From Thermoplasmata archaeon (lineage in GTDB: Archaea; Thermoplasmatota; Thermoplasmata; Thermoplasmatales; Thermoplasmataceae): a DNA stretch of 12,446 nucleotides. Shown in pieces: positions 7,280-12,446 of the stretch. The notes under the pieces are model-generated. The model did no database searches. It was not told the DNA's origin and was given only the letters and a program-made list of their open reading frames with translations. A program made the translations under genes and the position numbers. The stretch is from assembly GCA_021819225.1 (NCBI GenBank), contig JAKARU010000016.1, positions 1 to 12,446 on the forward strand. The letters run 5' to 3'. Each line of letters opens with the position of its first letter. The stretch's first letter is position 1.

Positions 7280-8244
7280 CAGAGACCCATAGTAGGTGAG
7301 TATTCAAGTTTAATTGGAAACTGCGGAAGTGATACGAAATTGGGATAAACCTGATTTGCTAGCCAGGCAGCCCCATATACAATCCTGAAATCAGGTTCCT
7401 CGAAGAAACTGTCGTTTACTACGGAAACGATCCTGTTGTTGTAATAAGCTGATGTTTCATTGAATGGCGGTGAGTTTACTGCCCCAAATGGAACATACTG
7501 ATCAAGAATGATAACCTGTGGATTGTCTGCTGCTATAAGTTCAGGTGACATCTGATAATATCCTGTCGCATTGGCTATGTTTTTAAGGTGGGCATACTGC
7601 ATTATCTGTGAAATGAATGTACCATTTCCGGCCGTCCAGTCCCCCTCTGACAGGTAATAGAATGCGGTAAATTCTGAAGATGAATTTACATTCGACATGT
7701 CATTGGAGATTGTATTTAGGGAAACATTGATCCAGTTATTGATCAGTGAAGCATTTAATTCTGTTCCAGTAAGGATTCCGAACATGGTTGTCTCATTCTC
7801 AATCTCCTGTATGTTTTCTGGATTGTCCACAAGTACAGGTATACTGTAGTTAAGGAGTTCATAACCATAGGAAGGCATTGTGGAACCATACAGAAGGACT
7901 ACCTGTGGGGTGAGATTCAATATCTCTTCTAGATCTATGCCACAGGCATTTCCTACATTTGGCAACGATTCATTGGGTGGATAACAGTCAAATTCGTTCC
8001 CCCCGACAAGGTCCTTGTAGGCTCCCAGTGCATATAATGTAGCAGTGGCTGATGGATCTATTGATATAATTCTCGTAAGTGTATGATTGAAAGTTACTGT
8101 CCTTCCAAGGGAGTCTTTAACTGTTATCTTTCCTGTACTGGAGGGTGAAACTGTTTTCTTGCTCACCTCCGTATAAGCAAGAAAAGAACCAATCAGAACA
8201 ATTGCAACTATTACTGTAACCAAGATCATTACCTGTCGCTTCAT
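7279..8244 (-). CDS. btuF: ABC importer substrate-binding protein, BtuF/FhuD type, membrane anchored
   Basis: This protein of 321 residues captures the substrate outside the cell and hands it to BtuC. A hydrophobic segment near residues 6-26 (MILVTVIVAIVLIG) is a signal anchor. There is no lipobox, so it is held by that helix. After a linker rich in Ser/Thr/Lys comes the helical-backbone metal-receptor fold (Peripla_BP_2): DSLGRTVTF, IISIDPSATATLYALGA, the DLEEILNLTPQVVLL segment and the C-terminal AAWLANQVYPNF. Several NxS/NxT sequons fit an external protein. I chose the ATG at 8244 over the GTG at 8253 because GTGAT at 8249-8253 looks like a Shine-Dalgarno sequence four bases ahead of the ATG. 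The substrate could be cobalamin, cobinamide, heme or a siderophore; context favours a corrinoid. Confidence 0.82.
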   Translation of the reverse strand: MKRQVMILVTVIVAIVLIGSFLAYTEVSKKTVSPSSTGKITVKDSLGRTVTFNHTLTRIISIDPSATATLYALGAYKDLVGGNEFDCYPPNESLPNVGNACGIDLEEILNLTPQVVLLYGSTMPSYGYELLNYSIPVLVDNPENIQEIENETTMFGILTGTELNASLINNWINVSLNTISNDMSNVNSSSEFTAFYYLSEGDWTAGNGTFISQIMQYAHLKNIANATGYYQMSPELIAADNPQVIILDQYVPFGAVNSPPFNETSAYYNNRIVSVVNDSFFEEPDFRIVYGAAWLANQVYPNFVSLPQFPIKLEYSPTMGL

Positions 8245-8248
8245 CTTT

Positions 8249-8253
8249 ATCAC
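8249..8253 (-). promoter_or_regulatory. Shine-Dalgarno sequence of btuF
   Basis: GTGAT on the minus strand fits the GGUGAUC complement of the 16S rRNA tail and lies four bases before the ATG at 8244. The same bases begin the alternative GTG start, so this site decides the start call. Confidence 0.4.
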
Positions 8254-8284
8254 TGTAAGTATTTTTCAATTTAGTGAAGTTTTC

Positions 8285-8294
8285 TTAATATATT
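8285..8294 (-). promoter_or_regulatory. Possible TATA box of the btuFCD operon
   Basis: The minus-strand bases around aatatatta, in the 62-base gap between the MFS gene and btuF, would place a transcript start near 8264 and a leader of about 20 bases. This lets btuFCD be expressed apart from the MFS gene. Confidence 0.4.
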
Positions 8295-8306
8295 ATCTTA
8301 TCGTCC

Positions 8307-9464
8307 CTAAATAGATTTGCCAATTGACGATTTCCTGCCTTTAAAGGCAAAGATAAATATTATCAGGCCTACGAAACCTGAAAGTGTCGTATAGAGCCAT
8401 AACAATAATGGATTTCTAGTAATTGAAAAGGAGAGACCGCCAATTGAAGGGCCAAGAGCTCTTCCAAAAGTCATAAATGCATTGTAAAGACCCATGTTCC
8501 GTCCTATGTTCTCCGGTTTTGATATATCTGATATAATTGAGTACCCGACGGGAAATGAAAAGTCTTCACCGATCGTTAGTACCATGGTTGATATGATAAG
8601 ACCTAGGAAGGAGGTATCGAATCCGTATGAGAGGAAACCGAAGACGTAAAGGAAGGTTCCAATCCAGTATGATCTAAATACACCTATCCTTCTCGTCAGG
8701 ACATAGATTGGCGCCTGCAGGAGTATGACGAACAGGCCATTAGTAAGATATATGAAACCCAAATCCGATACCGCAATGTTCCTTATTGAAACAGCGTAAT
8801 TTGTCAGAGTTACTGTTTCTTGTGCCTGAACCATCATTACCAGAAATACAACAAATGATAGGATTAACACAGCCTTGTTCCTTGAATACGAGAGACCCGC
8901 TCCGACCTTTGATCCATAATTCCTGCTGATTCCGAGAGAAATCAAAAGGGACGTGATCAGGCAAATTAAAGCAAAGAGGAAGAGATATCTGTAGCCGACC
9001 GCCGATATTACAAACCCGCCAATTGCTGGGCCAAATCCCCAACCGATGTTGTTTCCAACCCTCAGGATTGAGAAACCTTTTAAGTTGACGGAACTTGAAA
9101 GCGATACCAGTGCATTGATTGAGGGTGCCTGCAATGCATTTGCTGACATAATTACGATAAATGCAATGGGATAATATACCGGAGAGAGTGCCAAGCCTGT
9201 AAAAAACGTTATAACTGCAAATGTCAAGCTTTGAACAAGAAGTGATATCACTATAGTTGTTTTATGGCCTATCCTGTCTCCAAGAGATCCACCATAAAGC
9301 GAAACAAAGGCAGAAAAGATTCCCCCGATAGTAAAAATTAATCCATCCTCAAGATAGGGGATTTTCAGGATTGAGTGAAAATAAAGAGAACTGTAGATCC
9401 ACACGGATGAATATCCAAACCCCCGAATCGTGGATACCGCTGTTATGGTCTTTACGTTGTTCAA
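8307..9464 (-). CDS. Major facilitator superfamily transporter, substrate unknown
   Basis: This 385-residue membrane protein has the general MFS build of about twelve hydrophobic helices in two halves. The best single motif is GGSLGDRIGHKT (58-69) in the loop after the second helix, the family's motif A. A proline- and glycine-containing stretch near GPAIGGFVISAVG follows helix 4 or 5, as in drug/proton antiporters, so an efflux pump is one possibility. Nothing fixes the substrate. It is transcribed toward btuFCD with a 62-base gap, so a link to corrinoid transport is possible but not shown. The start is TTG: an in-frame TGA lies four codons upstream, and AGGTG sits four bases before the TTG. 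Its length is at the short end for the family but complete. Confidence 0.85.
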   Translation of the reverse strand: MNNVKTITAVSTIRGFGYSSVWIYSSLYFHSILKIPYLEDGLIFTIGGIFSAFVSLYGGSLGDRIGHKTTIVISLLVQSLTFAVITFFTGLALSPVYYPIAFIVIMSANALQAPSINALVSLSSSVNLKGFSILRVGNNIGWGFGPAIGGFVISAVGYRYLFLFALICLITSLLISLGISRNYGSKVGAGLSYSRNKAVLILSFVVFLVMMVQAQETVTLTNYAVSIRNIAVSDLGFIYLTNGLFVILLQAPIYVLTRRIGVFRSYWIGTFLYVFGFLSYGFDTSFLGLIISTMVLTIGEDFSFPVGYSIISDISKPENIGRNMGLYNAFMTFGRALGPSIGGLSFSITRNPLLLWLYTTLSGFVGLIIFIFAFKGRKSSIGKSI

Positions 9465-9468
9465 TCTA

Positions 9469-9473
9469 CACCT
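9469..9473 (-). promoter_or_regulatory. Shine-Dalgarno sequence of the MFS gene
   Basis: AGGTG on the minus strand lies four bases before the TTG at 9464. It supports that rare start codon and shows the gene has a leader, unlike several neighbours. Confidence 0.5.
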
Positions 9474-9585
9474 GTATCAATCTGGAATGCCTTCGAATAA
9501 ATCATCTTATCCAATTGTATCCTGCTGATTTAGGTCATTTCATTTTGACTCAGATCTAAAATTCAATGGTTAAATGGATAGACAA

Positions 9586-9595
9586 GATTATTAAT
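9586..9595 (+). promoter_or_regulatory. Probable TATA element of the SRP RNA gene
   Basis: gattattaat is centred about 23 to 26 bases upstream of the first paired bases of the SRP RNA. The match is modest; position is the main support. Confidence 0.4.
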
Positions 9596-9612
9596 TCTGT
9601 TTTCAATGACGT

Positions 9613-9921
9613 CAGGCCGGACTAGGCCGGGGGGTTAGGCACCTTCTGTTACCCGAAGTCGATATGCGGGGGCGACGGCTTTGGAAGGTCAACCAGACTT
9701 CTATCAGGCCCTGTGGAGGCTGTGACACTCTGTTCCTCTGGACTCAGGGTCTGCAGCCTTTATCTCAAAGGAGAAAATGGTTGCAGTCAATCTGGAAAAC
9801 CCGCCAGGACCGGAAGGGAGCAACGGTATCCAGGACTGTGGGTGCTGGAGGGGTGCGGAGTGGAGCTTAAGCAGGGGGAACCTGTTAGGACATCTGGCCC
9901 GACTGAAGCCTGTCCGGTTCC
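9613..9921 (+). ncRNA. ffs: Archaeal signal recognition particle (7S/SRP) RNA
   Basis: This GC-rich block in AT-rich surroundings is the RNA scaffold of the signal recognition particle, which binds SRP19 and SRP54 and delivers nascent membrane and exported proteins to the membrane. The 5' Alu-like part has the archaeal pattern ggccggggggtt, ctgttaccc and cgatatgc. Helix 1 closes the molecule: 9615-9622 (ggccggac) pairs with 9912-9919 (gtccggtt). A hairpin near 9718-9758 (ggctg with cagcc) may be helix 6. The SRP54-binding helix 8 is plain at about 9801-9826: ccg/cgg base, ccagga on one side, a GGAA tetraloop (9812-9815) and the conserved ggagca on the other. The length of about 309 bases fits archaeal SRP RNA. 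Ends are set from helix 1 and could shift by several bases. Open frames that cross it are artefacts. Confidence 0.93.
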
Positions 9922-9923
9922 GA

Positions 9924-9936
9924 TTACTTTTTATTC
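9924..9936 (+). terminator. T-rich terminator of SRP RNA, perhaps also TATA of the methyltransferase gene
   Basis: ttactttttattc begins just after helix 1 closes, as expected for an archaeal oligo-U terminator. The same bases are centred about 26 upstream of the ATG at 9957, so they could serve as the TATA box of the next gene. The terminator role is better supported than the second one. Confidence 0.5.
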
Positions 9937-9956
9937 TACCTGACCCTATTGTATTA

Positions 9957-10535
9957 ATGAACGAACATGATTCCTCTTCCCATCTTCTTTCAGAGGATAG
10001 ATACAAGTGGCAGGATCCCGTCAGGATAGTGAATGAACTTGGGCCACTTTCAGGTTACGTTCTTGACAGTGCCTGCGGGCCTGGCTTCTTTACAATTGAA
10101 CTGGCGAAGGCGATCGCCGGCAAAGGATCGATCGATGCTGTTGACTCGGATCCAAAAGCAATTGCGGTATTAAATGAAAGGATCAAGACCCTGGATTTAA
10201 AGGTCCAGTATTCCGTGCGGGCCAGGGCAGCGGACGTTGAAAGGATGTACTTTCCTGAAAGGTCCTTTGACCTCGTTTTTATCGCAAATTCTTTTCATGA
10301 CCTGAAGGACAAGGACGGCTTTCTGATAAAAGTATCTAGAATTCTGAAGACGGACGGAAGGGTGGTCAATATTGACTGGAGAGCTGAACCAACTGAAATT
10401 GGCCCACCTCAAGAAATAAGAATATCTGATGAAAAATGTATCTCTATGTTTGAAAAGCATGGATTCAAGTTGAATTCCAAGATCTACGGTGGAGAATATC
10501 ACTATGGGCTTGTTTTCACCAAAACAGGTTCATGA
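9957..10535 (+). CDS. Class I SAM-dependent methyltransferase, substrate unknown
   Basis: This 192-residue protein has a Rossmann-fold SAM site: motif I VLDSACGPGFF (35-45), the acidic end of strand 2 in AVDSDP (61-66), FDLVFIANSFHDLKD (104-118) for motif IV and the RILKTDGRVVNIDW stretch (128-141). The ISMFEKHGFKL end (162-172) is typical of the UbiE/Methyltransf_11 group. Small-molecule, quinone-like or protein substrates are all possible. The open frame extends upstream to 9777, but those 60 codons lie inside the SRP RNA, so the ATG at 9957 is the sensible start. The first base of motif I is Asp-Ser-Ala-Cys rather than the more common Asp-Leu-Gly-Cys, which is tolerated in the family. Its stop overlaps the convergent acetyltransferase gene by six bases. 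Confidence 0.82.
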   Translation: MNEHDSSSHLLSEDRYKWQDPVRIVNELGPLSGYVLDSACGPGFFTIELAKAIAGKGSIDAVDSDPKAIAVLNERIKTLDLKVQYSVRARAADVERMYFPERSFDLVFIANSFHDLKDKDGFLIKVSRILKTDGRVVNIDWRAEPTEIGPPQEIRISDEKCISMFEKHGFKLNSKIYGGEYHYGLVFTKTGS

Positions 10536-10985
10536 ATCAAGAAATTTTCTCATTCTGTAAGCATTTCTCGTACCAGCCACGGGTATTTTGTAATACGCAG
10601 ACAGGTATTCTGTTACCTTAAAACCTCTTTTTCTGTAAAAGTTCAGCGCCTGCGTATTATTTTCCCTCACTTCCAGGACAATTTCCCTGAAGCCCCTTGA
10701 AATCAATTCAGTCTCCATTTTATCAAACAGTAATGTGCCGAGACCGGATCTCTGCGATCTGGGATCAACTGCAATGCTTTCTATGTCAGCCTCTTCCCTG
10801 GTTAATGGTAAAGCGCAAATATATCCGAGTATTCTGTTCTCGCCTTCCGCGATGAAGCAGATGCTTCTCGGAGACTCAAACATAACCTTTAACATCCTCT
10901 TGCTGTATGCAGCCTCGCCAAATGCCTGCTTCTCGAGATTTACCAGATCCGTCAGATCATCACGGGAGTAGGATCGGAGGTTCAT
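10530..10985 (-). CDS. rimI: RimI/Ard1-like N-alpha-acetyltransferase (GNAT family)
   Basis: This 151-residue enzyme should transfer acetyl from acetyl-CoA to the alpha-amino group of proteins, as archaeal Ard1/NAT and bacterial RimI do. The acetyl-CoA site is clear: ESIAVDPRSQRSGLG (69-83) contains the R/Q-x-x-G-x-G loop, and ENNTQALNFYRKRGF (108-122) is the RimI-type motif B. IRSYSRDD-like N-terminal sequence (NLRSYSRDDLTDL) is usual for the family. The ATG at 10985 is chosen because an AT-rich TATA-like stretch centred near 11013 lies about 26 bases upstream. A longer frame using TTG at 11027 would start upstream of that promoter. It diverges from ribB across 93 bases. The exact protein targets are not known. 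Confidence 0.85.
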   Translation of the reverse strand: MNLRSYSRDDLTDLVNLEKQAFGEAAYSKRMLKVMFESPRSICFIAEGENRILGYICALPLTREEADIESIAVDPRSQRSGLGTLLFDKMETELISRGFREIVLEVRENNTQALNFYRKRGFKVTEYLSAYYKIPVAGTRNAYRMRKFLDS

Positions 10986-11007
10986 ACCTTTCCGTATATA
11001 TGAGGCA

Positions 11008-11020
11008 AATATTAATTTAT
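11008..11020 (-). promoter_or_regulatory. Probable TATA region of rimI
   Basis: The minus-strand bases ttaataaattaat are centred about 27 bases before the ATG at 10985. A second TATA-looking string (catatatac, near 10993-11002) is too close to the ATG to act as its TATA box. Confidence 0.4.
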
Positions 11021-11028
11021 TAACCAAT

Positions 11029-11041
11029 TAATTAGTAATTA
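11029..11041. promoter_or_regulatory. Palindrome in the rimI-ribB divergent promoter, possible operator
   Basis: taattagtaatta is a 13-base near-perfect palindrome (taatta, g, taatta) that ends where the ribB BRE begins. Riboflavin genes of many archaea are controlled by the RbkR repressor-kinase, which binds palindromes near ribB. I cannot confirm that this sequence matches its motif, and AT-rich palindromes arise easily in such DNA. Confidence 0.25.
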
Positions 11042-11056
11042 CCAAAATACTTATAG
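11041..11056 (+). promoter_or_regulatory. BRE and TATA box of ribB
   Basis: accaaaa (BRE) followed by tacttatag (TATA) is one of the best promoters in the window. Its centre is about 26 bases before the ATG at 11079, implying a leaderless mRNA for the rib operon. No FMN riboswitch fits between promoter and start. Confidence 0.65.
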
Positions 11057-11078
11057 CCGGTATCATAATTTATGGAAT

Positions 11079-11777
11079 ATGATAGAATCATTCATTGGTG
11101 AAATTCAAAAGGGAAAACCTTTCCTTGTATTTGATGATGAAAAAAGAGAGGGGGAGACCGACATGATGCTGCCTTCGCAGTTCATGACACCAGATATAAT
11201 TCGGAAAATGCGGAGGGAGGGAGGAGGATTAATATGCCTTTCCCTGCGTGAGAAAGATGCTGCCAGAATAGGGCTGCCATATCTTGAAGCGATACTTCCA
11301 CAGACGGGAATTATGAAAGGATTATTCAGGAACGATGACCTGAAATATGATAGTAGCAGTGCATTTTCCCTAACCATAAACACAAGGAACAGTTTTACAG
11401 GCATAACTGATATTGACAGGTCGTCTACAATCCGTGAATTTGCCTCTTTTCTCTCGGATCTTGGCAGATTTAATGGAACCGCGTCATCAATTTTTGCTGA
11501 TCGTTTCAGATCTCCCGGTCATGTTTTTCTACTTATAGCCAGGGATGGTTATTTTAGCAAAAGGAGGGGGCATACTGAGCTGGGCACATACCTGGTTGAG
11601 AAAGCTGGCCTGATTCCTTCTGTTACAATGGTGGAGATGCTGTCTGATTCTGGAAGGGCGATGACAAGGGATGAAGCGCTCGATTATGCAACGAAAAACA
11701 AACTAACTTTTATAGACGGCAAAACGATAATAGAATCGTGGTCAAATGAAACGGGTCATGGCAACGGGGGTCTTTGA
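11079..11777 (+). CDS. ribB: 3,4-dihydroxy-2-butanone 4-phosphate synthase
   Basis: RibB converts ribulose 5-phosphate to 3,4-dihydroxy-2-butanone 4-phosphate plus formate, giving the four-carbon unit of the lumazine ring in riboflavin synthesis. It needs magnesium and acts as a cytoplasmic dimer. The 232-residue protein contains the acidic metal and substrate loop DDEKREGETDMM (19-30), FTGITDIDRS (106-115), which matches the TTGxxxxDR motif, SPGHVFLL (145-152) with His148, and RRGHTE (162-167) with the metal-binding His. Length is normal for the stand-alone archaeal enzyme (about 215-230), and there is no GTP cyclohydrolase II fusion. The start ATG fits the BRE/TATA position. It overlaps ribL by 32 bases, a sign of a compact operon. 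Confidence 0.93.
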   Translation: MIESFIGEIQKGKPFLVFDDEKREGETDMMLPSQFMTPDIIRKMRREGGGLICLSLREKDAARIGLPYLEAILPQTGIMKGLFRNDDLKYDSSSAFSLTINTRNSFTGITDIDRSSTIREFASFLSDLGRFNGTASSIFADRFRSPGHVFLLIARDGYFSKRRGHTELGTYLVEKAGLIPSVTMVEMLSDSGRAMTRDEALDYATKNKLTFIDGKTIIESWSNETGHGNGGL

Positions 11778-12177
11778 CATACTGCATCCTGGTCATCTTT
11801 TTTTCCTTAAGGAGTCAAAAAAACTTGGCGACGAACTGTATGTGGTAGTCGCAAGAGATTCGACTGCTAATAAAAGAGGTAAAACAACAATCTTTGACGA
11901 AAACACAAGGCTTAGTATAGTGAGTGAACTTCGTGTTGTAGATCACGCGCTTCTGGGTCACGAGGGAGACATATACAAAACAGTCGAGGAGATAAGACCT
12001 GATATCATAACACTTGGATATGATCAAAAATTCAATGACGATGAAATTATAAACAATTGCAGGGCAAGGGGTATCAGTGTGGAAGTCAGGCGAATAGACA
12101 GAAACAAGGGATCCACATACCAGAGCTCCACTCAGATCAGGGAAAAGTTATTGCAAATTATAGGTGAGAAATTTTGA
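11746..12177 (+). CDS. ribL: Archaeal FAD synthase (FMN adenylyltransferase)
   Basis: RibL joins FMN and the AMP part of ATP to make FAD, releasing pyrophosphate. It is the archaeal nucleotidyltransferase, unrelated to the bacterial two-domain RibF. The 143-residue protein has ATGVFDILHPGH with the HxGH active site (14-17), VVARD (34-38), DIITLGYDQ (86-94) and the closing SSTQIRE (127-133) motif of the family. The ATG at 11746 lies inside the end of ribB; a second ATG at 11758 (MATGVFD) is possible and would trim four residues. No strong Shine-Dalgarno is seen, so translation may depend on ribosomes finishing ribB. A glycerol-3-phosphate cytidylyltransferase is the main look-alike, but the rib context decides for RibL. 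Confidence 0.9.
   Translation: MKRVMATGVFDILHPGHLFFLKESKKLGDELYVVVARDSTANKRGKTTIFDENTRLSIVSELRVVDHALLGHEGDIYKTVEEIRPDIITLGYDQKFNDDEIINNCRARGISVEVRRIDRNKGSTYQSSTQIREKLLQIIGEKF
12162..12167 (+). promoter_or_regulatory. Shine-Dalgarno sequence of ribC
   Basis: AGGTGA lies six bases before the TTG at 12174, inside the end of ribL. It is the clearest Shine-Dalgarno in the window and supports the TTG start. Confidence 0.6.
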
Positions 12178-12446
12178 AGAGGATTGGAATTGCTGACACA
12201 ACCTTCGCCCGTTATGACATGGCGCGATCTGCGATAGATCAGCTTGAGCAGACTGGAACGAATTTTGAAATCATCAGGTATACTGTTCCTGGGATAAAGG
12301 ATCTTCCCGTCGCCTGCAAGATACTTATTGTGAAGAATAACTGTGACATAGTCATGGCACTCGGAATGCCCGGCTCAAAGCCGATAGACAAGATGAGTGC
12401 ACAGGTTGCCTCAGAAGGGCTGTCAAGGGTTCAGATCGAGACATCG
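12174..12446 (+). CDS. ribC: Archaeal riboflavin synthase, 3' end cut by the window
   Basis: The 91 visible codons encode the start of the archaeal RibC, which makes riboflavin from two molecules of 6,7-dimethyl-8-ribityllumazine and is related to lumazine synthase, not to bacterial riboflavin synthase. IGIADTTFARYDMA (4-17), RYTVPGIKDLPVACK (35-49) and CDIVMALGMPGS (57-68) match what I recall of the Methanocaldococcus enzyme closely. The full protein should be about 150-160 residues, so roughly 60-70 are missing beyond the edge. The TTG start shares three bases with the ribL stop region (TTGA) and has AGGTGA six bases upstream. It completes a ribB-ribL-ribC order; a lumazine synthase gene may follow outside the window. 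Confidence 0.9.
   Translation, partial: MKRIGIADTTFARYDMARSAIDQLEQTGTNFEIIRYTVPGIKDLPVACKILIVKNNCDIVMALGMPGSKPIDKMSAQVASEGLSRVQIETS

Noticed and set aside
8245..8306. Cobalamin riboswitch ahead of btuF
   Set aside because: The gap is only 62 bases, far too short for a cobalamin riboswitch, and no B12-box-like sequence is visible.
9664..10006. Several open frames on both strands over the GC-rich block
   Set aside because: They overlap the SRP RNA, whose helix 1 and helix 8 are clear. Their translations are rich in Arg, Gly, Trp and Pro and match no family I know.
10986..11027. Longer rimI frame starting with TTG at 11027
   Set aside because: The extra 14 residues precede the usual family start and would cover the TATA-like region. 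The ATG at 10985 fits both the family length and the promoter spacing.
11041..11078. FMN riboswitch ahead of ribB
   Set aside because: The promoter leaves almost no leader before the ATG, and no riboswitch-like structure is seen.

Overview
The window looks like a piece of chromosome from a Thermoplasmatales-type archaeon (Thermoplasma, Ferroplasma or Cuniculiplasma relatives). The sequence signs are an archaeal SRP RNA, the archaeal versions of FAD synthase (RibL) and riboflavin synthase (RibC), TATA boxes about 26 bases ahead of start codons (leaderless transcripts), and a large signal-anchored surface protein built from 'ESGLPSGTTW'-type modules of a kind I associate with this order. The genus is an inference.

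Layout. 1-452: AT-rich, no gene, but it holds a TATA-like box followed by a strong two-part hairpin (298-351) that could be a small RNA. 453-3002 (minus): a giant cell-surface protein with a seven-bladed beta-propeller, six beta-sandwich-like modules and a C-terminal membrane anchor, with recent internal DNA duplications. 3003-3523: intergenic, with promoters at both ends and an unexplained hairpin. 3524-5472 (plus): a cobyrinate a,c-diamide synthase (CbiA) and a histidine-phosphatase-family enzyme that may be an alpha-ribazole phosphatase. 5473-8244 (minus): a BtuF-BtuC-BtuD type ABC importer, read F, C, D. 8307-9464 (minus): an MFS transporter. 9613-9921 (plus): SRP RNA. 9957-10535 (plus): a SAM-dependent methyltransferase. 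10530-10985 (minus): a RimI/Ard1-like N-acetyltransferase. 11079 to the end (plus): a tightly packed riboflavin/FAD operon ribB-ribL-ribC, with ribC cut by the window edge.

How the genes fit together. CbiA, the phosphatase and the BtuFCD importer sit back to back in convergent orientation and make a plausible corrinoid synthesis-plus-salvage locus; the importer substrate cannot be fixed from sequence alone. The rib genes supply DHBP (RibB), join lumazine to riboflavin (RibC) and turn FMN into FAD (RibL). The MFS transporter and the methyltransferase have no clear link to their neighbours. Two start modes are visible: leaderless starts set by a TATA box about 26 bases upstream (five genes), and leadered or internal starts, often TTG, preceded by AGGTG- or GTGAT-type Shine-Dalgarno sequences.

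I see no transposon, CRISPR array, tRNA or phage gene. Nothing here is convincingly a new multi-gene system. The most worthwhile leads are the candidate small RNA at the left end, the rapidly duplicating surface protein, and the convergent corrinoid locus.
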